A stretch of DNA of 64,000 bases, from NCBI GenBank assembly GCA_038501785.1, contig JBAMJR010000170.1, positions 2,361,001 to 2,425,000 on the forward strand. Direction: 5' to 3'. Below the pieces are notes generated by a model. The model did no database searches and was not told the DNA's origin. It was given only the letters and a program-made list of their open reading frames with translations. A program made the position numbers and the translations under genes. The stretch is from Myoxocephalus aenaeus (Eukaryota > Chordata > Actinopteri > Perciformes > Cottidae). Of this stretch, positions 1-10,879 are shown piece by piece (position 1 is the first letter of the stretch; each line of letters starts with the position of its first letter).

Positions 1-2129
1 AGGCACTCTGCCGGAGCCTGATTATAGTCTCTCAGCGGCACGCGGGGGCCATTGTCAGACCGCTCACTCTGTTTTCTGCAGCGCTGGCGTTGGACACTTT
101 CCCAGAATCCCTTTTATTCCAGCTCTTTTTATTGCTCTGTAATGTTCCAGTGCGTGCTTACAGAAGAACAAATGATAATGGGGAGGAATTATCTGACCGC
201 ACCAACTGTGGGATAATTTGCATCCATTCTTTTTTGGGGGGGGTAGTGGATTCTTTGGCTCGTGGCATGTCAAACAATTTGCAGCCATTTGTTTACAGCA
301 GGGAGTCCATTGGGGGAATTGTCTATTACACACATTCAGAGCATGTGTGTTGCCTGTGAGGCAGTTGGCAACACAAGCCTGGACGTGTGGGTCAGCCGGC
401 CTCAACTGACACTTAAACGGATATTTACTCTTCAACTAACAGTTCATCTATTTACAGTGCAAACACTTCTTTCTCTGGTACTTGGTCGTCAACTGGCGTT
501 TCAGCTGCGTACATCTCGTACTTTACGACGTACGCTTCCACTGATTTCAGAGGTTACGCATGAACTCCTTTTAGTTGCCTTCTTCTCTTACTCTTCAATT
601 GACACATCATCTGCATTCATCTCTGCAGGCCTTTACACACAAGGAGTGTGACGTAGAAACACGTAAATGCAGAAGCAACAGTGTGAATACATACTGTACT
701 GATTTTTGGAAATGGCACAACAGGTGCCTTCCGGATATCTGTCACTGCCATTTCCATTGGCAGAGAGACGGGGGACCTCAACTCTTCATCTGAGTTCAGT
801 TTGAACTGCCACGTCAACTTCTAGCATTTTTCTTCTTCTACTGCAGTCCACATTTTCTGTTACGAACCTGTAGCTTTTCAGTGTCTAATACCAAACGCCA
901 TCTATCAAATTCCAGAAACGCATCCCATTTAATCTTAATTTAACGTGAGATGGATGAAACCTCGCAGGTTTGTGGTCCGCTGTCAAAGAGGGAGATTAAA
1001 TGAAGTCACTTCCCGCGGCAGGTATAAAAGATGAGAGGCCTCTCGCACGGCTTTGCTTTAAAAAATGGCCCATAGAGGACGGTGGGAAACGACATGTTGT
1101 GAATACAAAGCTGGAGCCACCTTGCTTGTTAAGTTATGAGTGACATTTTCTCCTCCTCGCCCTGCAGAGCTGTTCCACACTGTATCAATAATCATGTCGG
1201 CTCGACCAGACCTAAGTGATATAATCAATTTGGTTGTGCTAGTGGCAGCTTTGTCTGTTAATGCCAATGTTTTGCTTTCATTTCCAGTTGATACAGATCT
1301 CACACAGCTTGCTCCATGGCTTGCTTTTTTAGTATTTCATGTCAATTCTTTTGCAGTGTTCAAAGAAGTTGCAGTTTGTGGTTCAGAGTTTTAGGTTGGA
1401 TCAATTCCAAGTCCAGCATGGTGTGAAGTAAGTTTCCTATTGGAGATGTGGAGCATTATTTATTAATCGGTTAACCACAGACGATGTCTTGGACCGGCTA
1501 CGCATGTCGGTCTATAGGTTTATTTAACTTGGTGCCGAAGCTTCCTTTCGGCCAACCGACTGGGCTGTGCGGCAATAAACTTCATTAAAGTGAAAGTAAA
1601 ATGCAAGACTGGCAACACTAAACATAAAAAAATCTGCACCTTTTTTAAATGGATGGTGCTTTAAAGTACGTGTCAGACATCGCAGAAAAGGGAATATCTT
1701 GGGGGTTTGTGTAAAACCTGGATGCACCGTTAACCATCTGCTCCTTATGCTCTTAAAACTAAACACACAGCTAGCTTCCTGAGCAAACACAGAGCTGCGG
1801 ATTCTCCTTTTTATTTGGACTTCAGTGTTGTTTCTTTGCGTGTTGACGTTTTTTTCATTGGAGTCAATTGAGTGAAGAACTAAAGGGGAAATGTGTCTTT
1901 TTCTTCTTCAAGGTTAATGGGTGTTGAAAGCTAAATGAACTGACGCTGACACTATTTCCTTTCGGCTCATCAACTCAGTTGTATTTCAGCAAAGCTTGAC
2001 AATGATAATTCTGCTTACCATAATATTTTTGACCACGATGATTAAAGCATTTGTTTCTGATGCCAGCATACCAACCGTCCCATCACCAGTGGGCTCACGT
2101 TGACTGTGTTTTTTCCTCTTCTTCTGCAG
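1..2129 (+). other. pdik1l: Intron of pdik1l (3' part) with no visible exon
   Basis: This stretch lies directly before the splice acceptor of the pdik1l exon (pyrimidine run then CAG at 2127-2129). I looked for the kinase N-lobe (glycine loop, VAVKK lysine motif) in all frames and did not find it, so the N-lobe exon lies upstream of the window. The open frames here are short, show no family resemblance and look random. Confidence 0.6.
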
Positions 2130-2870
2130 CTGGTGGAGACGTCTCTGAAGGGGGAGATCACATTCGACCCGTGCTGTGCCTACTACTTGTGGTTCGTCAT
2201 GGACTTCTGTGACGGGGGAGACATGAACGCCTACCTGCTGTCCCGCAAGCCCAGCCGCAAGACCAACACCAGCTTCATGCTGCAGCTGGGCAGCGCCCTG
2301 GCCTTCCTGCACCGCAACCAGATCATCCACCGCGACCTCAAACCGGACAACATCCTCATCTCCCAGGCCTGCACGCCGGCCGGTTCCTCCGAGCCCACCC
2401 TCAAAGTGGCCGACTTCGGCCTGAGCAAGGTCTGCTCGGCCTCCGGGCTCAACCCGGAGGAGCCGGCCAGCGTCAACAAGTGCTTCCTGTCCACGGCGTG
2501 CGGAACGGACTTCTACATGGCCCCGGAGGTGTGGGAGGGCCACTACACGGCCAAAGCGGACATCTTCGCCCTGGGAGTGATCATCTGGGCCATGGTGGAG
2601 CGCATCACCTTTGTGGACGTGGAGACTCAGAAGGAGCTGCTGGGTAGCTACGTGCAGCAGGGCTCCGAGATCGTTCCCCTGGGGGAGGCCCTGCTGGAGA
2701 ACCCGAAGATGGAGCTGCTGATCCCCGCCAGGAAGAAGAGCATGAACAGCCACATGAAGCAGCTGATCAGGGAGATGCTGTCGGCCAACCCTCAGGAACG
2801 GCCCGACGCCTTTGAACTGGAGCTCAGACTGGTCCGCATCGCCTGCAGAGAGCTGGACTGGGACACGTGA
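2130..2870 (+). CDS. pdik1l: Last coding exon of PDIK1L-type serine/threonine kinase
   Basis: This exon encodes the C-terminal 246 residues of a Ser/Thr protein kinase. It starts in phase 0 after a pyrimidine tract and CTGCAG, and ends at TGA 2868-2870. Visible motifs are the hinge region (LWFVMDFCDGGDM), the catalytic loop HRDLKPDN (HRD at 2328-2336), the Mg-binding DFG (2412-2420) and APE (2520-2528), followed by the helical C-lobe. The sequence LVETSLKGE at the exon start and the block around ALLENPKMELLIP match remembered PDIK1L (CLIK1-like) better than its paralogue STK35, whose C-terminus differs. Human PDIK1L has about 341 residues, so about 95 N-terminal residues, including the ATP-binding lysine, must be in an upstream exon outside the window. 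The family is nuclear and linked to the actin-associated protein PDLIM1/CLP36. No frameshift or missing catalytic residue is seen in this exon. STK35-like is the main alternative name. Confidence 0.9.
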   Translation: MVETSLKGEITFDPCCAYYLWFVMDFCDGGDMNAYLLSRKPSRKTNTSFMLQLGSALAFLHRNQIIHRDLKPDNILISQACTPAGSSEPTLKVADFGLSKVCSASGLNPEEPASVNKCFLSTACGTDFYMAPEVWEGHYTAKADIFALGVIIWAMVERITFVDVETQKELLGSYVQQGSEIVPLGEALLENPKMELLIPARKKSMNSHMKQLIREMLSANPQERPDAFELELRLVRIACRELDWDT

Positions 2871-3500
2871 TGGACGAGCAAAAACGGCACCAGAGACTCC
2901 GCCGATCCAGCACATGTACACATCTCATTAGCTACTGTTAACCTAGATCACATAACGGGGGGGGATTATTGTTTTAATTTTTTTAATTTGGGAACAATAA
3001 TTAGAGCGGTCATGGCTTAACGTCATTCGCTTGTCCAAGCACATGCAGTCCTCTACTAGCTGTGTCTTTTATACTGGAGGGGAAGAGGTGTGACACCCGC
3101 CGCCGCTGCTGCCGCTGCTCCAAATTGCAGCTTAGTCTCAGGCTAATCACATCACAGCTTCCTCTTCCTCCTTACAGAATCACTCGAGCGTGCCCGGAAA
3201 GAGCAAAAATGACCCCAAAAGTTCTGCAGTCAATGAGAAGAGAAAGTCAAAAGAGCAAACTGAGACCGCTTGTCTACAAATACCATCCTGGACCCGGTGC
3301 TAATTGTTACTAAATGCAATACGAGACATTATCCTGTGATCATTACGGCGTACATTTATCCAAAGGGCCGACATTAAAACGCAATCACGTCAATGTGTTG
3401 GATGTTGGACGGCTTTGACAGAACTTGACTTGCAAACAGATTTTTACCTATAATGCAGGTATGCCCTGAATGCTCAGGTAATAAAAACATACAGTGTGGT
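2871..3500 (+). other. pdik1l: Probable 3' UTR of pdik1l
   Basis: Non-coding sequence follows the stop codon. A canonical AATAAA lies at 3480-3485, about 610 bases after the stop, and could be the polyadenylation signal. The transcript end is inferred, not shown. Confidence 0.4.
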
Positions 3501-3728
3501 GGTATTTGTAGACAAACGGCTACCGTCGCGCTCAGTTTTTCTTAGTAGTCCAATCTTTGGTTCTTGGTTTTATGGGTGTGGATTTTTTTTTTATCAGTTA
3601 GCAACTAGCCAGCAGGTGCTTGTGGTCGGATTTGTCCTCTTTCTGCCCATTACAGACGTCAAGATAAGTGGACTGGTCCCAGACACACCCCTAATCCAGT
3701 GTAGCAGAATGTATAACGATCCAGACAG

Positions 3729-3800
3729 GTCACCTTTATTTATGTAGAGCCATAAACACAAACATTTTTTAATTACAAAGCGCTTCACACAGTTAATGAG
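3729..3800. repeat. Fragment resembling a dispersed teleost repeat
   Basis: The words CTTTATTTATGTAGAGCC and ACAAAGCGCTTCACAC match the layout of the better-preserved copy at 55313-55780 (CTTTATTTATATAGCACC ... ACAAAGTGCTCTAC). The shared order suggests the same repeat family. The family name is not known to me. Confidence 0.35.
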
Positions 3801-4307
3801 GAGGAGAGCTTTAATGATAATACTGCTTTATTACAACACGGTTGTTGTTTTCATACTTCTAGCCATAGTCACTGTTATTAATAACCAAAATCACCTTGGA
3901 TAGCTATTCTTTCCACTATTCCAACAATCAACTGTTTGGGAAAATAAAACCCTAATTCACTAAGTAAGATGTGAAAACACTCTTTGCCCGCTGTGCAGAC
4001 AATCTCCAAAAAAACTGCCCGGTCAGCTAATCGCCCCTACATTGTACCGACAAACACCTTCTAATATTTAGTAGGTGACCGTGAATTTTGCTTGCTGATA
4101 TGACGGCTGTCAATGGCACATTTTTTCTTATCCGTAGCTCGCTAATGCTATCTAATTAACATCAACACACAGAGTTGGTTGAAAACTTGTATTACTTTTT
4201 ATCGCTGCGGTGCTCACCCTGTTTTTCTAATGAGGGATTATTACCAAAATTTCTGGTGCACTTATTTTCAGTTTCTGCTCCAAATAAATCGGTTTAGGGA
4301 ATCATCG

Positions 4308-4333
4308 GATGATGATGATGATGATGATGATGC
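4308..4333. repeat. (GAT)n microsatellite
   Basis: An uninterrupted run of about eight GAT units can be read directly. Confidence 0.9.
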
Positions 4334-5483
4334 ATTTAATTTGTAACGCACTTTTCTTTCAAAAGAATCTGAGTGCCAAGCCGGATGGCTTGTGAACAAC
4401 GTGATCGCACTTATCGCCCCATTGTTGATTAGAAATAATGTGAAAACAAAACCAAAAGTTGTAATAAACCACAATTATCCCGTTTATCAAGAAAATCAAA
4501 GCGACCGAGCGCACGACAATAAAGCGAGCGGATTGTCCTCCGAGCGACTCCCCCACACGTGGCAAACGCATCTCTGTTGCCTAAACATGCATTTAATTAT
4601 CTCAAAGTTGAGCTGCAGTGACATGAATATTCACAATCCATTTAGACCTGAAGTGAGGGATTCAGTGAACCTCACTGAAAGCACGTTTATTTAGTTGTTT
4701 ATATTTATTCCTCATAACTACCTGCTGCATTATATGCAGGAGCTCCGCGAGGCTGGATTCAGTGCGATAACTGCGTCGGCATTTGTTTACCAGGCGAACA
4801 CAATGTCAGCCAACAGTCTACTTATGCATGCAGTGTCTCTCACCTTCAGGGAGGAAGCGAGAGAAGACTCCAGCGCACGCAATCCTCCATGAGCCAGAGG
4901 ATCTCTGCTCTTTTTTTTTTCTTTTTTTTTCTCGAGGATACATAATACTGTTGTGTTTAACTTGATCTCCTCTCACTGTGTCACTGCTCCCCGTTTCCTT
5001 TGGCTCTGGATCTTACAGTAATCCCTTTCTTCATGCTTCCGACAGGCTAATTCTAAGCCTATTAAGTTGTTGCAGCACTTGGCAGCCGATCATGCTCGGG
5101 ACCCCTTTTGCCTTTCAGGTCATACATAATTTGTGCACCTATACTCATTTTACAGGAACATGAAGAAAAAAAAAAAAAAAACTACCCTGGCGTCTTTACT
5201 GTGGAGGAAAATTAAATGTATTTTTCTTTCTCGTTGCCAATAGTTAAGCTGCTAGATGGCCTTCCACTTCCTGTCCTGATGCGATTTTTGAGATTTGCCT
5301 TATTTCTGAAATTCACCGCTTTCTTCGTGACACTACAGTGGCCTCATCGACGTTGAAGAATTGGCAGAAGTTGCGCTCGAGGTTCCACTGACTCGGCGGG
5401 GCGCTTTTTTGTTTTGAATAGCAATACCACAAATCGGTATTAAAACCCGTCTTTGCTGCAGGGCATCGACGCCGCTTCGGACC

Positions 5484-5684
5484 ATGTTGCGTTCCCTCAA
5501 GAATGTGGTATTGGTGGTGGTGTTTTTTTTTTTTCTGTTCACGAGCAGCAATGTTTGGACCCAAAGTAGGTCAACCATAACCGCGGAGCTCTTAGCGGAG
5601 CAGAGCATCATGGGTAAAGTCATTTCCGGCCAGACCGCTTTCCTTCTAGACGAGGGGGAGGAAGACGGTTGGTTTCCTGTGTGA
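5484..5684 (+). CDS. Possible small secreted protein ORF, unrecognised
   Basis: This is a 66-codon ORF. Its N-terminus looks like a signal peptide: basic MLRSLK, then a hydrophobic core of V, F and L to about residue 20, then polar residues. The rest is acidic near the end (LLDEGEEDGW). The ATG has A at -3, and a plausible splice acceptor (TTTGCTGCAG) lies at about 5452-5461. The core is partly encoded by a run of 12 T, which favours chance hydrophobicity. I do not recognise the protein. It could be a real short exon or gene, part of an untranslated region, or a chance ORF. Confidence 0.2.
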   Translation: MLRSLKNVVLVVVFFFFLFTSSNVWTQSRSTITAELLAEQSIMGKVISGQTAFLLDEGEEDGWFPV

Positions 5685-6119
5685 GGTTTGAGACGTTTGC
5701 CAAACGAATACCAGGTCTGGGGTATTACGAGATTTCACCCTTTGATTTGTTGTATTAAATTCCTTTGCACATGTGTAAATACTGTACAGGATCAACGGGG
5801 GATGGACAATGTTGATGTGCGTTTGACTGGGTGTGCTCTGTTTTCAAGAGCCTGACTTGTTTGTAAATTGCTGTGATGGATTTTCTTTTTTTCCTTCAGC
5901 TCTTAACTCTGCTTCGGTTCGTTCATGGAAAAGATGTGGTGTGTTTTGCAGGTCACTACCGTCGGTGTGCTAGTGGAAACTGTATATTATACGTTTTTTA
6001 ATTTGCCTATTGTTTGTGAATTTGTGTAAGCAAAGTGGGTCAACTCGAATCGTCTTTTCTGCCTGCCTGCCGAGCCATTTTGAATTTTTTGGACATAGAT
6101 CAACGCTCACCACTTTACC

Positions 6120-6606
6120 AGCCCTGATCCAGGACCACCAAAACCCCACCGCACCGCTTTGCTAGCCGCCTGGACGCTGACATTCCAGCGGAGGCGTTTT
6201 CGGTTAGATAACATAGTAAACGGTTGGTGTCCTCTAATGATAGTACGGCACATACTGAACACAATTAGTGTGCAGCATGGAATCCAGAGGCAGCGTCCCC
6301 TTTTTATTCAGTAATCTTGCTATTACAGTTTCTGACCACCGGTGGCAGCAGTGAGCACAATGCTGCTGATCCGCACTCGGCGTTTTTCTTCTTCACTGTA
6401 ATAGAAGAGCCCTTTCATTGTGTGGAGTAAATTATGCTTTTGTTTCTTAGCACTAATTAACTAATTTCGTCGGTTACTAAGAAGATAGTGAGGCCCAGAT
6501 TTTCAGCATTCCTCCTGTATTCAAGCAGCTCAGCTTCTGACATATCTTAACTCCCAGGAGGTAGATGTAAGACGGTGGTACCTAATACAGGTCCTGGATC
6601 AGGGCT
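6120..6606. repeat. 17-bp perfect inverted-repeat pair, possible MITE
   Basis: AGCCCTGATCCAGGACC at 6120-6136 is the exact reverse complement of 6590-6606, with 453 bases between. Similar direct words lie just outside: CTCACCACTTTA before the left arm and CTCACCATTTA a few bases after the right arm. This could be a small non-autonomous transposon with a degraded target duplication. No family match is recognised. Confidence 0.4.
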
Positions 6607-7012
6607 ACTCTCACCATTTATACAAATAAATAAAAACACACACACCCAAGGCAAACTTCTTCTTTCACTCTTTTGTATGAACAATGTGTGCTCTTATGTC
6701 ATTATTTTGAAGCGATTAAATGAAGTTTATCAAAAGTGGTGTGAATACCTGTCGGTCAATGTGGAATTGATTTGTAATAAAAATGGATTCAAATAATAAT
6801 GGGATTGCTTGGCGAAATGGAGCATGCAAATGGCTTTAAAACTGTCCATTTCCTCCTCAGCTCATTTCCTTGCGGCCCTGCGCTGCATCACAGCTAATTG
6901 CTATAATTCAATTCACCTGATGGCCTGGACGTTAAAGACGCTGCTAGCTAAATTAGCTGTATTCTCAGAGCGCCTCCAGCCTGACTAGTTTATGTACTGA
7001 AGACATTTTGTC

Positions 7013-10000
7013 ATGTGGAACCAAGGTAAGCTATATAGCAACAAAGAGACTGAACGATATCATTCTCTTTTCTTTTTTTTTTGTCTTCCAATGGTTGGCA
7101 TCTTTTCCTTTTACACAGCTTGCAGTCAGTCCCCTGATGGGATGACCAGCCACAAAGCGGAGAAATTAAAGGTGTGCCTCCCTTCTGTTGATTACTGAAA
7201 ATAATATGCATGGAGGATCTGAAGGAAGTGTGTTCGTGCAGAGTGTAATGCCTTCCTTCACCCTGATCTCGCCACAGAGGACAACGCATCAGATTTTGCC
7301 CTGCACAGTGTCTCAGCTGCTGTCTGCTTCTCAAGGCAGCAATGACGCCTTTGCAATCTGTGACTGGGAACTCAACCAGGTATGAGCATAGCAATAAAAA
7401 GACAGACTCTAAAGAGGATTACCCTCCAAATGCACGTCTCTGTGTGAATGTCCCTTTTCACCGCGGCCATTTTGACATTCCATTGCAAGGTTAATGAAAC
7501 GGGTGCAATCAAATTGAAAACTGTCGGCCTATTCCACATAGTGTGTCCCAGCCATTTCGGCGAGCAATATACCAAGGCCCCGACACACCTAAATGGAACG
7601 GCCATACATAATTTAATTAATAGCACCTGTGTTTACCCTGCAGCTGCATGTCAAAAATGCTTTTGTGAAAAAGGCTGAGGTTTTGACTTTAGCCGCATCA
7701 CTTGGACTCAAGTCATGGATCGAGTCAAGACTAAGTTAACTAACTTAACTTAACCACCAAGCTTTACAAATAAGTCAGACATGCTTCGATGAAAGGTCAT
7801 CAAGGTCATTGTGATACAGTACATCATGTATGTAAAGAGTGTTGTCGTGGAGGAGAGTCACGGGATCACCAAAGTCACGACAGTTTATCTTTGAGGGGCC
7901 CTTTTAATGTCTGTAAAATTGTGTTTTTAAATGTGTGTTTAATCAACTCCTCGTCTCATTTTAAACCAATCTGACAGCAGACAATCATGTTGTGCAATGA
8001 GGAAGGAAATGTGTTTATCAGTGCTCACCAAGCAGACATTACGCAACTGTACTTTGAAGACAACATAAATGGGTTGTCTTTTAATGTGCTCAGAAAAAAA
8101 TGTGTTTAATGACTAAATTGGTAGATCATGTGTTGATCAAAACGCTTTAGAAGCGCTACTAAATGGGTCTTCAGGAGAGATTGTTTCCAAGACCAAGAAT
8201 GGACTTGAAACACAGAGTTTAGGACTTGGACATGACTTGTTGAGCTTGACCCAGAGAGACAGTAACCTTGTCTCTCTGATATCTGGACTTTCTCCAGACG
8301 TCTACAGAGAGAATGTGAAAATGTCTTGACCGGCGTTCGGTCTGAGGATAACCGCTCGTGCTGAGTTTTATTCGCTTGTGCTATCTTCCTCTCGCTGCAG
8401 GTGTCCATAGTTGGCGTCATCAGAGGCGTGGCTCCCTTTGTGACAAACATCAAGTTCTCCGTGGATGACATGACCGGTCCACCTTTAAACGTGACGCAGT
8501 GGGTTAACGCGGAGGCCAGTAGCACCAACGGGATCCGCTCAGGACTACGTCTAGAAAACAAACTGCACCGTTTTGCTAAACGATGCGTTTCAAACTCCGT
8601 TCACAGGACTGCGCTCCGATGACATCTGCCTCTCCTGGAACATACGTCAAGGTTATTGGAAGTTTACGCAGTTTCAATGTAAGTAATGCAGACACCCTTT
8701 TTTTTTTTTTACAGAGATGATGGGCTTTAAAAGGATGTGAGCATTGATTTTTGGACAATATCTGTGATTTATTCCTTTTTTTTATGTTGCGTCAGGGTCA
8801 GAGGTCATTGCTGGCAATGAATATCCGATGCATCAAGGACCTGAACGAGATCACATCCCACATGTTGGACGTGGTGCATGCCCATAAGCAGCATTTCGGA
8901 AAGGTACACACGCTTGTGGAAGCTTTCGACCAGTAAAAGCAATTCTAATCTTTAAAAAAAAAAAAACATAAAGCTGCCGCTTTGACTCGAAACTAATTAA
9001 TTGAGCTGAATTTAGACCGTGGGATACAAATGGCCTGATTTCGTTCTCTATCTCCTCAACACTTTAATGCTGGAAAAAAAACACTTATTTGGACTTTTTC
9101 TTCGTTTGTTATGTAGTTTGTTCAGGAGTTTGATGTGAATATGAATACCACTGCTGCCTCGCCGTCTGGAGGAGTCCTCAAGCAGAGTGATGACGGGCAT
9201 CTTAAAGTCCTCTTACCAAATGGGTTGTCCACCCTCCAGGGTCAGGTAAGTGGGTTTAATTAAAGAGTGCAACTTTAGCAATGGTGACATTTATGGAAAC
9301 TATGCAAGGTTGACATGAACCAAAACGTTCCCTTTTTAAGTCTCCACGCCGCTGTAACAAGATATTTAAGACGATGTTTAAAAAAACGGGAAATTCTAAT
9401 GATAAAGCAAGATAAAGTAAATATGTTGACAACAAGTTCTTTTGTAAAGATTGTTTTGTATGTAGCAATAACAAGAAAAGATGTCATGACATGAAAAATA
9501 TCTTGTTAATTTGTTGTTGGTGTCTTGTTTTGGCGAGATCCTTTTTCATGTTGAGTATTCTTTTGTCACGGTGGCAGCAGTGAGTTACAGCTGCTTATTA
9601 CTGCTTCACAATCAGTTACTCGTGGTACAGTGAGGGGAATTACTGTAAATCATCACGTTGCATTTTACATTGCATTCTTTACAACTTAATGCAACACTAC
9701 AAAGTCTTTTATTTTTTTGTTGCATTTGGAAGACTTTCCAGAAAATGTCCTCACTGTGGACAGTTTTCACTGTTAGTCCAGGATGAAGCCGGTCCACAGT
9801 GAGGTCGTCCTAAAGTAACCACGACGCTGTCGTTGCAAAGTCGCATTGCTGTCGACTAAGATATATATATTTTTTAACCCTTTCATGCATTAAGTGAAAA
9901 GCCATGACGGCGCACAGGCATGGAGAGTAAATGTCTTGACTCCCATTCCAGGTGTTGACTGTACTCAGGAGCTTCTCTTCCTGCCACACGGGCATCGGTC

Positions 10001-10245
10001 TCCATGAACTGCAGACGCAGCTGGACGACCTCAGTCCGAGAGACGTCAGGTATCTCGACCTCGGGCCTCTTGTGCTGGATGACCGCGCACACATTTAGCG
10101 CACGTTGGGTGACAATGGATTGAAATGCTTAAATCTGCGTCCCCCGTCTCTCTTTCTGCACAGAACTTCCTTGACCTTTCTGATAAACGAAGGTCACGCC
10201 TTCTGTACCATTGACGAGCATCATTTCAAGTCGACGGAGCATTAG
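7013..10245 (+). CDS. rpa2: Replication protein A 32-kDa subunit, nine exons
   Basis: Coding exons by reading frame: 7013-7025, 7119-7171, 7278-7379, 8401-8514, 8607-8678, 8796-8903, 9117-9245, 9952-10049, 10164-10245; stop TAG 10243-10245; 256 residues (human RPA2 has 270). RPA2 is the middle subunit of the trimeric single-strand DNA binder used in replication, repair and checkpoint signalling. The start MWNQ, with exon 1 ending in phase 1, matches the known first exon of RPA2. Residues about 28-155 form the OB fold (ILPCTVSQLLSAS, VSIVGVIR, DDMTGPPLNVTQWV, TYVKVIGSLRSF). Residues about 198-256 form the winged helix, ending INEGHAFCTIDEHHFKSTEH. The N-terminal phospho-tail is short. Every intron is GT-AG except intron 4, read as GC-AG. 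The sequence is fairly diverged, so an rpa2-like paralogue is possible. No stop or frameshift is needed. Confidence 0.9.
7380..8400 (+). other. rpa2: Intron 3 of rpa2
   Basis: The donor is CAG|GTATGA and the acceptor CGCTGCAG. About 1 kb of AT-rich sequence lies between them, with no exon-like frame or repeat family that I recognise. Confidence 0.75.
8515..8606 (+). other. rpa2: Candidate GC-AG intron 4 of rpa2
   Basis: Exon 4 read in frame from the acceptor at 8400 gives 38 codons to GAG at 8512-8514, the same exon length and phase I recall for human RPA2. The next bases are GCCAGT instead of GTxAGT. The acceptor TTCACAG ends at 8606 and exon 5 resumes in phase 0 with a good RPA2 match. No GT donor nearby restores the frame: 8519 and 8549 both give phase 1. 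Confidence 0.65.
9246..9951 (+). other. rpa2: Intron 7 of rpa2
   Basis: The donor is CAG|GTAAGT and the acceptor CCCATTCCAG, both strong. No feature is visible inside apart from short A/T runs. Confidence 0.8.
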
Positions 10246-10879
10246 CGGTCTGCCGGGACGCTCGTGAAACATCCCCGACGTCACCGTCCTGGATTGCGGC
10301 CGAACGGGATGTATATACATGCTACCCACATTTCTATGGGGACAGAATCTTAAACGTTTTGGTTATACTTAGTTAGTTATGACGTGATGCAGCAGATGGC
10401 TTTGTCTGTCTCGGTCTAAAGATGTTTAACTCTGGCAATGGGACCGATTAGAAAACTGTTACAGGGTTTATAGCGTATCATTTATTGCCTGTATGTAGTG
10501 ATGTATTGCTCAGGCTTCTTTTGTTTGACTGTATATATATTTTTAGTTTTTAAGTTCTTTGTGTTCTAAATTTGTGGGTACCCTGCATTTTGATGCTGTA
10601 TATAAATAATGAAATTCAAGGTTAGTCTCGTGCCCTCTTTATTTAAGATGCTTTCCTTTTAAGAACTACAGTCCCCACATGTCTTTCTCCTTGTAGTCCT
10701 CAGTTTCCCAGAATTCAAGGTAGAAAACAAATGGGCCAACAACAACAACAACAACTTGCCAGCAGGACGTTTTTGCATGTTGTGTAGACAGTTGCGGCTC
10801 TTTTAAAATGAATTTAAAACACAGTAATTATTGTCGAAGCATTCACAAGCTTATCGACAAGAGACTTGTATCCATATCA
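10246..10879 (+). other. rpa2 3' UTR and start of spacer
   Basis: Sequence after the rpa2 stop is AT-rich. No canonical AATAAA is seen in the first 400 bases; TATAAA near 10602, followed by AATAATG, is the best weak polyadenylation candidate. A short (CAA)n run lies near 10740-10755. Confidence 0.35.

Larger units (their letters stand above)
3501..7012. other. Intergenic spacer between pdik1l and rpa2
   Basis: No recognised exon was found. It holds a (GAT)n array, a repeat-like fragment near 3729, a possible short ORF at 5484-5684 and a 17-bp inverted-repeat pair at 6120/6590. Otherwise it is AT-rich unique-looking sequence. The rpa2 promoter should lie just before 7013, but no clear TATA box is visible. 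Confidence 0.5.

Noticed and set aside
2130..2870. Kinase called STK35
   Set aside because: The LVETSLKGE start, LLIPARKKSMN block and C-terminus fit remembered PDIK1L better, and the rpa2/foxo6 linkage agrees. It is kept as an alternative only.
1986..2921. 311-codon open frame on the minus strand
   Set aside because: It is antisense to the pdik1l exon, is Leu/Val/Gly-rich from GC-rich codons and resembles no family. It is a shadow of the kinase frame.
8401..8622. Single 73-codon frame as an rpa2 exon, implying a frameshift or pseudogene
   Set aside because: After residue 38 it loses all RPA2 resemblance. A GC-AG intron (8515-8606) restores an intact, well-aligned gene without assuming an indel.
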